DNA of 64,000 bases from Bacteroidota bacterium. Lineage in GTDB: Bacteria; Bacteroidota; Rhodothermia; JANXDC01. The position numbers and the translations under genes were made by a program. This document shows positions 15,562-23,532 of this stretch, one piece after another; positions within the stretch are counted from its first letter, which is position 1; each line of letters opens with the position of its first letter. The notes below the pieces were generated by a model. It was given only the letters and a program-made list of their open reading frames with translations, searched no databases and was not told the DNA's origin. The DNA is taken from NCBI GenBank assembly GCA_025059945.1, contig JANXDC010000010.1, positions 1 to 64,000 on the forward strand, read 5' to 3'.

Positions 15562-17231
15562 GGCGCACTCCGTTCCGCTTCCGGGTTCACCAGACTCCGG
15601 AGGTACTCCACGGATCGGGGTAGCCTTTCGGGAGTCGGCACGCGCATATGGTACTGGAACACACGGGCGCCGCGTATCTCATCAAAGGTCACCGCCTGGA
15701 TGGTCGCGTCAAGACGGCGGGCCAGAGCCACGATCCGGTCTCGGTCTAAGGCGTATCCGGAAAGGTCCACGTGCTCTTTGTCCGGCACCCACTCGCGAAT
15801 CCAAATACCCCCTACAACCCCGGTCGCCTCAGCGATCTGAGCTAGGGCCCTGCTCCAGCGATCCGAACCGAGAAGCAGGCTATCTAAGGCTTGGGTGGCC
15901 GCCTCGTATTGCAGCCCAAGCGCCCGCAGGCTGTCGATGCGCGCCCGCAGTTCACGCTCCAAAGAAGGGGAAAGGGGGGCAGCTGAGCGCACCGCCTCCT
16001 CCCAGCGGCGAAGCTCCAGGCGTTGCTGATGGAGCCGGCCCACAAAGAAGAGCGTACTTACGAAGAGCAGCAGCAAGAGCGCATACCCATGCCAGGCCAG
16101 CTCGATCTGGGCCGGCCTTCGCTCCAGATCCGGAGGAAGCAGGTTGACGTCGTAAAAGAGAGCGTGATCGTTGGTGATGAGCCGCAGGGCCACGGCGATC
16201 GGAATCGTGTACGCCTCGACGTGTTCAGGGTTTACGCCCTCATCGAGGACGATCGCCATATCCGACAGGCCCTCACTCAGAGGTACCACGTAAGCGCCCG
16301 GGAAATAAGCCTCCATCTGAGCCCGCAGCCGGTCGCTATCCCCCCCCTCAGCGAGCACATACAGATTATGTACCCGCTCCAGCCCCTCGTCATCCTGCAG
16401 AAGCAGGAGCCGGCTGCAGATCGTCTCGGGCGCGTCATAGATGGTGACCGCCTTAAGCGATTCCACGCGCAGAAGCGTCTCCCCCCGCAAAGCCAGCACA
16501 AGCGTCTCCTCTAGCCCCACGCGCACGATAAAGGAGACCTCATCCGCCATCATGAGATGACAGGCTCGGGCTATCCCGAGCAGCGTGGTGGGTTCGGCAT
16601 CGATTAGGCCGACTCGAGGAAAACGCCGACCCCATAGCTCCCGCAGGGTGTTAAGAGAGCTCAACACCGGGGAGGTGGGCATGCGCATAATGGCCAGCAC
16701 GGCCCGATCCTTAAAGGGCACGAAGCCCACCGCGTCGGGGGAGACGGGCTGATCTGAGCGCTCCCGCAATAGCCGAAATAGGCTGCGGAACTCCATCCGC
16801 TCCTGATCCCAATCGGCTGGGATGGCTAGCTCCTGTAGCAGGAGATCCGGCTCCGTAATACAGAAGCCCACCTGCAACCGATGCTCAAAAGCCTCTGTCT
16901 CCAAGAGCTCCCGCAGCTCGACCACAATATCCGATGGCCCAGGCTGTTCTATGAAGGGCGCATAGGCGAGGGACTCAGACGATTCGCTTTCGGCGAGCTC
17001 CATGGCCACAGAGTTCAAGGGCGAGGGAAGATCAAGAAACCCCACCCCGGAGGCCCTAGCCCCCTGCTCTTGAGAGTCGCCCGTGGCCAGAGCCTGGGCC
17101 ATCGAGCTGAAAGCCCGGGGCTTGCTCTCTAGGCGGTGCACTCGGATGCGACCGTTCTGGTAGGAGAGTACAGCCGCGTACACCCGCTGCGGGGTCACGT
17201 AGATGCCCGCCACGCGCTCCGAACGTCGCAT
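15558..17231 (-). CDS. PilM-PilN fusion (actin-like ATPase plus membrane assembly protein)
   Basis: A 557-residue protein. Residues 1-360 follow the PilM/GspL actin-like layout (GIYVTPQRVYAAVLS at the N-terminus, DAEPTTLLGIARA near 211-223). Then NLLPP at 363-367, the usual opening motif of PilN, a single membrane span at 380-398, a coiled coil, and a PilN-like periplasmic fold (GGIWIREWVPDKEHVDLSGYA) to the end. GspL of type II secretion has a similar one-chain plan, so this may be called GspL-like. It starts 5 nt after pilT and overlaps the pilO-pilP gene by 4 nt. The classic ATP-binding residues were not confirmed by eye. Confidence 0.75.
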   Translation of the reverse strand: MRRSERVAGIYVTPQRVYAAVLSYQNGRIRVHRLESKPRAFSSMAQALATGDSQEQGARASGVGFLDLPSPLNSVAMELAESESSESLAYAPFIEQPGPSDIVVELRELLETEAFEHRLQVGFCITEPDLLLQELAIPADWDQERMEFRSLFRLLRERSDQPVSPDAVGFVPFKDRAVLAIMRMPTSPVLSSLNTLRELWGRRFPRVGLIDAEPTTLLGIARACHLMMADEVSFIVRVGLEETLVLALRGETLLRVESLKAVTIYDAPETICSRLLLLQDDEGLERVHNLYVLAEGGDSDRLRAQMEAYFPGAYVVPLSEGLSDMAIVLDEGVNPEHVEAYTIPIAVALRLITNDHALFYDVNLLPPDLERRPAQIELAWHGYALLLLLFVSTLFFVGRLHQQRLELRRWEEAVRSAAPLSPSLERELRARIDSLRALGLQYEAATQALDSLLLGSDRWSRALAQIAEATGVVGGIWIREWVPDKEHVDLSGYALDRDRIVALARRLDATIQAVTFDEIRGARVFQYHMRVPTPERLPRSVEYLRSLVNPEAERSAP

Positions 17232-17236
17232 GCGCG

Positions 17237-18499
17237 CTAGCCCTCCGCCTGCTGCAGGAGCTGCTGCAGCCGTCGCTTATGGTTGGCGAAGTTCATCGCC
17301 GTCTCCCAGGCGATCTGCCGTTGCCGGTAGAGGCGAAACAAATCCTGTTCCATGGTGATCATGCCCACGGCGCCGCCCTCCCAGATCATCTGGTAGATCT
17401 CGGCCGTGTTGTTGTTCTTGATGGCCGCCTTAACGGCCGGGGTGACGAGCAACACCTCCTTGGCCAGCACCCGTCCGCCGCCGATCTTCGGGCAGAGCTT
17501 CTGCGATATGATCACGCGCAGAACGTCGGCCAGCCGATTGCGAACCCGGTCCTGCTCCTCCGGGGGACATTCCGCGATGATGCGATCGATGGACTCCACG
17601 GCCGAACAAGTGTGTAGGGTGGAGAAGACCTTGTGACCGGAGTCCGTCACCTCTAGGGCGGCCATGATGGTATCGGGATCGCGCATCTCGCCGATTACGA
17701 TGATGTCCGGATCCTGACGCAGGGCTTGTATGGTGCCCTCCTTGAAGGAGCGCACATCTCGGCCCACCTCACGGTGTCGGATCAGACAGCGCTTGGAGGT
17801 GTGCACATATTCGATCGGCTCCCCCAGGATGACGATATGCGCGTCCGAGGTCTGGTTATGGGCCTCTATGATCGCATCCAGGGTCGTGGATTTGCCCGAG
17901 CCCGTAACGCCCGTGACCAAGGTAAGTCCGTCGCGCACGTACTCGAACAGGAGGTGCTTGATGATGTTCGGATGAAAGCCCAGCGACTCCAAAGGCCGCA
18001 CCTGCTCCGGGAGGGCGCGTATATTCAACGCCAGGTACCCATCTTCCACGTAGACGGCGGCCCGAAACCGGCGCAGACGCCCCTGATGTTCGATCTCTAG
18101 GGAAAAGTCCGCGCTGAGCTTTTCGTAAAGGCGTTCGCGGATGCGCTGCGTGGTGATCGAGAGGATAAGCCAGTTGGCCTCATCGGGGCTGTAGCGGCCC
18201 ATCTCTGGACGCGGACGCTTGGCTCCGTCGATGCGATACCATATGTAGCCGTTCGAAGAGCGCCCTCCCAAGTCGATATCGGACGCTTGCCGCTCCAGCA
18301 TATCCCGCATCAGAGCGTGCACAATCGTGCGCAGGTCCGCGCGCGCGGATTCCGGTAGCTCCTCTAGTTCATCAGCTTGACGTCGGATGCGCTCTAGGTC
18401 CGTAACATGGGGGGGAAGTTTTGTAATACGCTGCCGCAGCCAATCCGGTAACTCCGCGTTACCGGGCAGAACCCTGCCGGCCTGAACCGTGGGGGGCAT
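17237..18499 (-). CDS. pilT: PilT-like retraction ATPase
   Basis: A hexameric AAA-type motor of the PilT/PilU class, 420 residues. Walker A GVTGSGKSTT is at 197-206, the Asp box contains GEPIEYVH, Walker B is IIVIGEMRDPDT, and the His box is VFSTLHTCSAVESIDRI. The N-terminal PAS-like domain is preceded by about 50 extra residues. The four-cysteine zinc site of PilB is absent, as expected for PilT. It would depolymerise the pilus. It follows the second minor-pilin triplet after a 72-nt gap and precedes pilM-pilN by 5 nt. Confidence 0.9.
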   Translation of the reverse strand: MPPTVQAGRVLPGNAELPDWLRQRITKLPPHVTDLERIRRQADELEELPESARADLRTIVHALMRDMLERQASDIDLGGRSSNGYIWYRIDGAKRPRPEMGRYSPDEANWLILSITTQRIRERLYEKLSADFSLEIEHQGRLRRFRAAVYVEDGYLALNIRALPEQVRPLESLGFHPNIIKHLLFEYVRDGLTLVTGVTGSGKSTTLDAIIEAHNQTSDAHIVILGEPIEYVHTSKRCLIRHREVGRDVRSFKEGTIQALRQDPDIIVIGEMRDPDTIMAALEVTDSGHKVFSTLHTCSAVESIDRIIAECPPEEQDRVRNRLADVLRVIISQKLCPKIGGGRVLAKEVLLVTPAVKAAIKNNNTAEIYQMIWEGGAVGMITMEQDLFRLYRQRQIAWETAMNFANHKRRLQQLLQQAEG

Positions 18500-18547
18500 A
18501 ACCTTTTCTCAACGGTTCGGATGGTGGATATTTTGAGAATGACCTCG

Positions 18548-18564
18548 GGGGAAGAATATTCCCC
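18548..18564. repeat. Small hairpin between the minor-pilin gene and pilT
   Basis: GGGGAA (18548-18553), a 5-nt loop, then TTCCCC (18559-18564). The minus-strand transcript would form a 6-bp stem 8 nt after the stop at 18572. There is no U-tract, so it is not a standard terminator. It may affect read-through or RNA stability before pilT. Confidence 0.3.
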
Positions 18565-18571
18565 TATGGCC

Positions 18572-19621
18572 TCAGCGGAGCCAGTTGGCAACTTCGATGC
18601 CGGTTGGGCCGAAGAAAAGCCGCTGGCGCAGCAAGGCCAAGGCCTCCGAGCTGTACAGAAGGCTCGGGTTGCCGTTTATACGAAACGCGATAGGACGCGA
18701 GGCGGTGTTGTATACCAGGAGCGCCCCGATAAGCTGGGGAGTGCCGGAGACGGTCTCCATCACCGTCAGGTCCTCACCGTTGCGCACGATCACCATGCCC
18801 CTCCAGCGCACGTTCCCAGATAGGCGCAGGTGCCCGTCTACGAGTAGGATGCCGACTCCGGAAACAGCCCCTGACAACTCCAGCCCATTCGGAGCTCGGG
18901 CCAGAACGGGTCGCTCCAGCGTGCCGATTTCCTGTGCACCGCTGAGCCGGCTGGGCAGGGAGAGCGCCTCCGCTTGCCATAACTGCTCAATCAGCGCGGC
19001 CGCATCGAAGCCTGCACCTTCAAAGACCACGTTCGGCACAAGATCGTTGCGGCCTTGTATGTTATCCCGCTGCTGATGGTTCAGGGCTCGGATGATCCGA
19101 TCCTGGATTGCGGCACGCGTGGCCAAAATCCCATAGGCGGCGCTGGAACCGGACCGCGGCCGGCCGTCTAGCCCGTGATCCCGGCCGTCTATTCGAAAGG
19201 CGTTGCCGCGGAAGTCCGGGGAGATTTCATCGGAGAAGGCGCTCACCAAGGTGATAGCGGCTGGCAACGTCGGTATGGGGCTTCCCGAACGGCGAACCAG
19301 AACCCCTGCCGTGTCCCATGTGCCTCCGTAACGCCCCACCGCGTAAAGCCGCACCACGGCGGGCTCTATCTCGCAGAAACGCACCGTGTAGCGCCCCCCC
19401 TGATAGGGACGCTCCTCTATGGGCGTGCGCGCGTTCCAGTCCTCCAAAAGCCGTCTTAGGCCGTGTCCGAGCCCTGTAAGCGCGATCTCCCGGGCCAAGA
19501 CCCGTTCATAGTAACGGCTTGAGAGCTGGGCGTCCCGCAGGTTCTGATCCCGCATCTGCCCGAGCAGAACGCCGAAGACCACCCCGGCCCCGGCTAGGAA
19601 CAACAACAACGCCCTGCCCAC
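18572..19621 (-). CDS. PilX-like pilus assembly protein, second copy
   Basis: A 349-residue protein with an N-terminal membrane helix (GRALLLFLAGAGVVFGVLL). The helix is followed by YYERVLAREIALTGLGHGLRRLL, the pattern of PilX/GspK-type minor subunits. A large soluble domain ends NPSLLYSSEALALLRQRL. It is a shorter paralogue of the product of 20816-22369, sharing the VLARE segment, the LTL/ITL...A..FSG.A..I.G region and the C-terminal YSS-AL motif. The start is GTG 19621, set by AGGAGG at 19628-19633. An upstream ATG at 19678 lies inside the preceding gene and is rejected. It closes the second minor-pilin cassette. Confidence 0.65.
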   Translation of the reverse strand: MGRALLLFLAGAGVVFGVLLGQMRDQNLRDAQLSSRYYERVLAREIALTGLGHGLRRLLEDWNARTPIEERPYQGGRYTVRFCEIEPAVVRLYAVGRYGGTWDTAGVLVRRSGSPIPTLPAAITLVSAFSDEISPDFRGNAFRIDGRDHGLDGRPRSGSSAAYGILATRAAIQDRIIRALNHQQRDNIQGRNDLVPNVVFEGAGFDAAALIEQLWQAEALSLPSRLSGAQEIGTLERPVLARAPNGLELSGAVSGVGILLVDGHLRLSGNVRWRGMVIVRNGEDLTVMETVSGTPQLIGALLVYNTASRPIAFRINGNPSLLYSSEALALLRQRLFFGPTGIEVANWLR

Positions 19622-19627
19622 TGGTGG

Positions 19628-19633
19628 CCTCCT
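19628..19633 (-). promoter_or_regulatory. Ribosome binding site that fixes the GTG start at 19621
   Basis: A perfect AGGAGG lies 6 nt before GTG 19621. This excludes the in-frame ATG at 19678, which lacks such a site and overlaps the upstream gene. Confidence 0.75.
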
Positions 19634-19634
19634 A

Positions 19635-20168
19635 TCAAGGCATGAGATTAGGAGGTGCGACTGTAGAGCGCCATACAAGAGGGGGAGCTTCGGGCTGCCA
19701 AGGCAAGCGGTAGCGCAGGGTGATGCGGAGCAGGCGAACCTGCTCCAGGGCCTGAGTCAGACGTCCGGTCTCATCCAGGGGCTCCAGCTCGAAGCGCTCC
19801 AGCCCCTCTGCGGTCTCTCCGTCCAACAGGCCATTTACCCAACGCCTGAGCCGTCCCGTCGAACCCGAATCCCGGACCCAACGATAGCAGATGGAATCGG
19901 GTCGGCCATCTTCGTTCAGGTCAGCCCGAAAGACCAGACCCTCCCGATCCAAGGCGAGGAGCATCTCGGACCGATGGTGCACTCCTCGGCCCAGGCGGCG
20001 CAGGTCCTGCTCAAGCTGTTCGATGAGCTCTAGCGCGTGGGCTTTCTGTGTGGTTTGAGCAAATAGCTCCAGGCGTACACGCTTCAGCGTGTGCTCTAAG
20101 TGCAACAGGGCTACCGTGGCGGTGCCAAAAAGCAGGCTCACGGCGATTGAGCTCAACCAGCCTGTCAT
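19635..20168 (-). CDS. PilW-like minor pilin/pseudopilin, second copy
   Basis: A 177-residue protein with an N-terminal hydrophobic helix (WLSSIAVSLLFGTATVALLHL) followed by an amphipathic helix (ALELIEQLEQDLRRLGRGV). This is the arrangement of PilW/GspJ-type subunits. The soluble part (DREGLVFRADLNEDGRPDSICYRW) resembles the corresponding region of 22390-22950. A classic prepilin cleavage site (G-F-T-L-x-E) is not present. The start codon follows the previous stop by 2 nt, and the next gene starts 13 nt after its stop. Assignment rests on position, topology and the paralogue, not on strong motifs. Confidence 0.6.
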   Translation of the reverse strand: MTGWLSSIAVSLLFGTATVALLHLEHTLKRVRLELFAQTTQKAHALELIEQLEQDLRRLGRGVHHRSEMLLALDREGLVFRADLNEDGRPDSICYRWVRDSGSTGRLRRWVNGLLDGETAEGLERFELEPLDETGRLTQALEQVRLLRITLRYRLPWQPEAPPLVWRSTVAPPNLMP

Positions 20169-20170
20169 AA

Positions 20171-20659
20171 TTAACGGTAATAGGCGTAGGTGCGCCGAAG
20201 CCGAATGGGGGCTTCTAAGTGCGGGCTATGCACAGCCACCTCGAGGGTCTTAAAAAACGTGGCCTCCAAGGCGGGGCGCTCCAGATCCTGAGGATCCGCG
20301 TAATAGACCGAGGCGACGATCCGATAGGGGATCCCGCCGAGGCTATCTAAGCGAAGGAACCCGTGAAAATCGTCCAGGTCGTCAAACTGATCGGGATACA
20401 CCTCACCCGCTTCGGGGCCCAAACCGTGCAGGGGAGTGAGCGCCGAGGCCTGCGCGCACCATCCGCTGCGGGTGCGTTCGTCAAAAGCCCGCGTGCTGCA
20501 TTCCTCCAGTAGGCCCTGGGCTAAGGAGACAGCGGCTGTCGTGACCCGCTCCCGCTCCTGGGTCCGGATGGCCGCGCCGACCCGATCCAGGGTGCCATAC
20601 GTCAGTAGACCCAACAGCACGAGCGCCCCAACACCTTCGATCCACTGGGACCGGTCCAC
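20171..20659 (-). CDS. PilV-like minor pilin/pseudopilin, second copy
   Basis: A 162-residue protein with an N-terminal membrane helix (WIEGVGALVLLGLLTYGTL) and then a helix of the type VSLAQGLLEECSTRAFDERT. Its middle carries DDLDDFHGFLRLDS, matching QDIDDFHGIQPYTY in the product of 22963-23487, and both end with a beta-rich stretch finishing RLRRTYAYYR or RLSRVYTYP. I infer these two genes are paralogues. It begins at GTG 20659 and opens the second three-gene cassette. Its function in the pilus tip or initiation complex is inferred from the family. Confidence 0.6.
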   Translation of the reverse strand: MDRSQWIEGVGALVLLGLLTYGTLDRVGAAIRTQERERVTTAAVSLAQGLLEECSTRAFDERTRSGWCAQASALTPLHGLGPEAGEVYPDQFDDLDDFHGFLRLDSLGGIPYRIVASVYYADPQDLERPALEATFFKTLEVAVHSPHLEAPIRLRRTYAYYR

Positions 20660-20772
20660 GGGTTGCTGCCACCTGATCGACGCTAGCTGGCCAGCTGGGG
20701 CACAAAAAGCGGACCAGCTAGGACCCAGAGGCGTTTCGGAAGAAGGAGGAGGCCTTCATCAGAGCAGGCGAT

Positions 20773-20802
20773 ACGTTTTTACCCAGGCTCGGGTGCAAAC
20801 GT
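20773..20802. repeat. Interrupted inverted repeat between the two minor-pilin cassettes
   Basis: ACGTTT (20773-20778), TT, ACCC (20781-20784), a 6-nt loop, GGGT (20791-20794), GC, AAACGT (20797-20802). In RNA this gives a 10-bp stem with one 2x2 internal loop. It lies 14 nt after the stop of the first cassette (20816) and upstream of the second, inside the 156-bp gap 20660-20815. There is no U-run, so it may be an attenuator or protein site and not a simple terminator. Confidence 0.4.
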
Positions 20803-20815
20803 AACGTCACCGGCC

Positions 20816-22369
20816 TCAGCGCTCCAGCTCCTCCAGAGGCAGGAGCTGGTTTAAGTTCCCCAGCCTGGGCAGATAAGAGCTTAGCCGCTGCAGAGCGGCG
20901 GAGCTATACTGAATTTGCACGCTGCCGCTCATGGACAGCAGCACCTTGCCCGATGCGAGCTCCGTGGGCAAGGGGCTGGAGCCGCCCCCTGCCGAAGAGT
21001 TCTTCTTGAGGTGATGATAGATCGCCAGCTCATATACGAGCCGGTTGGTGGACGCGTTGTATACGCGCACCGTTAATGCACCGTCGCGCCCCACAGGGTC
21101 TTCCTGGACTTGCTTGGGCTCCGTTCCCCGAAGGGCCCCAAGGGAGCGAAAATCGATGCGCAGAGCCCGCACCTGATTCCGAGGCACGGTGACGGTAAAG
21201 GAGCTTGGCAGTGTGATTCGCTGAGGTCCAGAACCCCCGTCAAAGGTAAGAACGCCGCCGCCGTGATGTTGGGTGTTGATCAGCTCGATGCGAATCGTGC
21301 TCGCCCCCGACTGGTGCACCAGATCCCAGCGCAGACGGCTATCGTTGAGCAGGTCCACATAGGTCACGTTGTACTTGTCATCGTATTCGTGCTCGTGGTA
21401 GACCTCCTTGGTGCTGTTGGGCCGATCAAAGACATCCACGTCGAAATGGCCGCCGGGCAACCCCGGATCGGTGTTGCGTATCACGAAAGCCCCATAAATG
21501 GAGGGGTTTCCGGAGAAGCTCACCTGTTTATGTCCGCTGTTTTGCACGAACACAAGCCCCTCCCAACTGAAATTACCGGAGCAGACGAGGCTGCCCTTCA
21601 CAAGCAGGGCCCCATAGCCCCGCACGGTACCGGAAAAGGCGGCGTCACCGTCTATGAGCACGATGGCCGGCTGGGTGGGGGAGCCGAAAACCTGATTGCC
21701 GCTAAAGGCCTGGTTACCCGTGTAGCGCTGCGTGGCGCGCGTCTCCAGCTCCTGAGCGAGGCTGGTCAGGTCCCATGCCAGGCTGCCGTTGCGCACGTCG
21801 CGCTGCCCGCCGGTGCCTGTCACGGTGTTGGGGGGAAATTTGTTAAGCGCCGCCAGCAAGATGTTGGCGACATCCGTATTGGTGCTCCAGGCCCCGTGGG
21901 CGTGGGGGCCCGGCCCTGAGCCTCCCCCCATGCTGGGAGGGCGTTGATCGTATCCGGAGATGCTGTAAGCTGATCCCGAAAAAGAGGCGGCAAGCGCGGG
22001 CACATCTAAGGTGAGCGCGGCGGGGAAGCCAGAGGCCGTAGCGAGCCGGCTGCGAATCTGAACTGTGGCTGAGCCGTATCGGCCGGTGGCCACAAGCTCC
22101 AGCTGACCCGACCCCACCTCTTGGATTGTCACATCCATTCGAGCCTCTTTATAGGGTCGGTTGGTCCAGCCGGCACGCCAGGATAGATCCCGCTTAAGCT
22201 GGCTTAAAGCCAAGTTGAAAGCGCTCCGCGCCGCCTCGCGCGCCAGCACGCGTTCTTCATGGCGTAGCAGCTTCTCCTCGGTGTGGAACAAGGTATGGCG
22301 CATGCCATACAACAGGCCCCCCAAACTCAGCAGGGCCAGCAGGACCGCGATCAACGTTGCTTTGCCCAT
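20816..22369 (-). CDS. PilX-like pilus assembly protein, first copy
   Basis: A 517-residue protein. It begins MGKATLIAVLLALLSLGGLLY, a membrane helix, followed by LREARVLARE-like sequence and ARSAFNLALSQLKRDLSWR. A large beta-rich region rich in Gly, Ser and Asn (repeated F-S-G-N/T elements such as NQAFSGNQVF and FSGNPSIYGAF) leads to a C-terminus with QIQYSSAALQRLSSYL. It is the longer paralogue of 18572-19621 and carries an insertion of about 130 residues (around 320-450) with a His/Asp/Tyr-rich segment. The start at ATG 22369 has AAGGA nearby; an upstream start at 22432 would overlap the previous gene. Confidence 0.65.
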   Translation of the reverse strand: MGKATLIAVLLALLSLGGLLYGMRHTLFHTEEKLLRHEERVLAREAARSAFNLALSQLKRDLSWRAGWTNRPYKEARMDVTIQEVGSGQLELVATGRYGSATVQIRSRLATASGFPAALTLDVPALAASFSGSAYSISGYDQRPPSMGGGSGPGPHAHGAWSTNTDVANILLAALNKFPPNTVTGTGGQRDVRNGSLAWDLTSLAQELETRATQRYTGNQAFSGNQVFGSPTQPAIVLIDGDAAFSGTVRGYGALLVKGSLVCSGNFSWEGLVFVQNSGHKQVSFSGNPSIYGAFVIRNTDPGLPGGHFDVDVFDRPNSTKEVYHEHEYDDKYNVTYVDLLNDSRLRWDLVHQSGASTIRIELINTQHHGGGVLTFDGGSGPQRITLPSSFTVTVPRNQVRALRIDFRSLGALRGTEPKQVQEDPVGRDGALTVRVYNASTNRLVYELAIYHHLKKNSSAGGGSSPLPTELASGKVLLSMSGSVQIQYSSAALQRLSSYLPRLGNLNQLLPLEELER

Positions 22370-22389
22370 AGCGTCCTTCTTTGCTATGA

Positions 22390-22950
22390 CTATGACTGCG
22401 CCAACGCTCGAGGTCGATACGTGGCCTGCCACCGGGTGTGCGGCAGGTAGCCCTTCTGCTGGTCAAACGGATAGGCCGCGGCCAGATAGACCCGGATCTG
22501 ACGCACCTCGGAGGCAATCGTGGTGGGTTGCCCGGCGTCGTTTAAAAGCTCAAACCGAAAGGCCCGAAGCGCGCTCGGGCCTGAACCGGCGGGCGCCCCA
22601 TCGAGGTATCGACGGACTTCATACAGCGGCCTGCCATCAGGGCCGTATCGGCTAAATAGGCGCACATAGCGCACGGTGCGGATCGGCCCGTTGGCCTCTA
22701 TGCGACGTCGGAACTCCAGATGCAAGCTATCGCCCGAAAGTAGCTTCGCCTCCCCAGCCGGCACCCCGGAGCCGATGTTCGCAAGATCGGCCTCGAGCAT
22801 CTCCACGAACGCCATGAGCTCCGAGCGGGCCATGACGTACAAAGTGGCCTCTGTGCGGGCCTCGCGAGCGCGCTCCTGAATACCCAACAACAACAGGAGC
22901 GCGATCATACCGATCACAACACCTTGCGCATGATCCCAGAGCGCTTGCAT
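22390..22950 (-). CDS. PilW-like minor pilin/pseudopilin, first copy
   Basis: A protein of about 186 residues. It has an N-terminal membrane helix (GVVIGMIALLLLLGI), an amphipathic helix (ARSELMAFVEMLEADLANIGSGV) and a soluble domain with LEFRRRIEANGPIRTVRYVR. The arrangement and several positions match 19635-20168. I use ATG 22950; an in-frame TTG at 22959 would add three residues and sits 3 nt from the previous stop. The lack of a prepilin leader is shared by all pilin-like genes of the locus. Confidence 0.6.
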   Translation of the reverse strand: MQALWDHAQGVVIGMIALLLLLGIQERAREARTEATLYVMARSELMAFVEMLEADLANIGSGVPAGEAKLLSGDSLHLEFRRRIEANGPIRTVRYVRLFSRYGPDGRPLYEVRRYLDGAPAGSGPSALRAFRFELLNDAGQPTTIASEVRQIRVYLAAAYPFDQQKGYLPHTRWQATYRPRALAQS

Positions 22951-22962
22951 ACGGATCAACCG

Positions 22963-23487
22963 CTACGGATACGTGTATACGCGAGAAAGCCGTACAGGCG
23001 CGCGCAGCTCAGGATGGGTGACGGTGACCGTGGCTTCCTTGGCAAACGTGGGCGTTGAGGAGCCCTGCGTGGGGTCGTCGGGGTTGACGTACCGAACCTG
23101 CACCTGTACCTCGAAACGCAGCCCATCAGGGGTGGTGTAGGTATAGGGCTGGATGCCATGAAAATCGTCTATGTCCTGACACTGCTCAAAGCGCCTGCCG
23201 GTTGGAAACGGAGGCCAAGTGAGCTGTGTGGGGCTCGTGATCGCGCTTACGGATACGGAGCCCCCCAAGCTCGCCGTGCCCAAATCCCGGCCCCCTGAGG
23301 TCATCACCGCTGCGTCAAAGGGCTTGGTGCCGATATGTTCCAAGACTTCGCGCGCCACTTCCACGGCAGCCCCCTCAAGCTCTCCACGCATCATGGTGAG
23401 CCTGCCCTCCAAGATGGCGCGCTGCTGGGAAAGCCCCCACAATCCGGCTATCAATATGGCGCAGAAAGCCAGTAGCGTCTGTTGCAT
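22963..23487 (-). CDS. PilV-like minor pilin/pseudopilin, first copy
   Basis: A 174-residue protein: N-terminal membrane helix (LLAFCAILIAGLWGLS), then LEGAAVEVAREVLEHIGTKP, then a beta-rich domain with QDIDDFHGIQPYTY and a terminal strand APVRLSRVYTYP. The pattern matches 20171-20659. It lies 45 nt after the pilB-like ATPase and 12 nt before the PilW-like gene, and opens the first of two equal three-gene cassettes. Role as a minor pilin or pseudopilin is inferred from context. Confidence 0.6.
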   Translation of the reverse strand: MQQTLLAFCAILIAGLWGLSQQRAILEGRLTMMRGELEGAAVEVAREVLEHIGTKPFDAAVMTSGGRDLGTASLGGSVSVSAITSPTQLTWPPFPTGRRFEQCQDIDDFHGIQPYTYTTPDGLRFEVQVQVRYVNPDDPTQGSSTPTFAKEATVTVTHPELRAPVRLSRVYTYP

Positions 23488-23532
23488 CTTGGGTCTCCAT
23501 TTGAGCCGCCTTCCCCGGTATCGAAGCCCATT

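Noticed and set aside
21110-21919. 269-codon frame antisense to the first PilX-like gene
   Set aside because: The minus-strand gene has a membrane helix, a paralogue and a ribosome site; the plus-strand frame has none.
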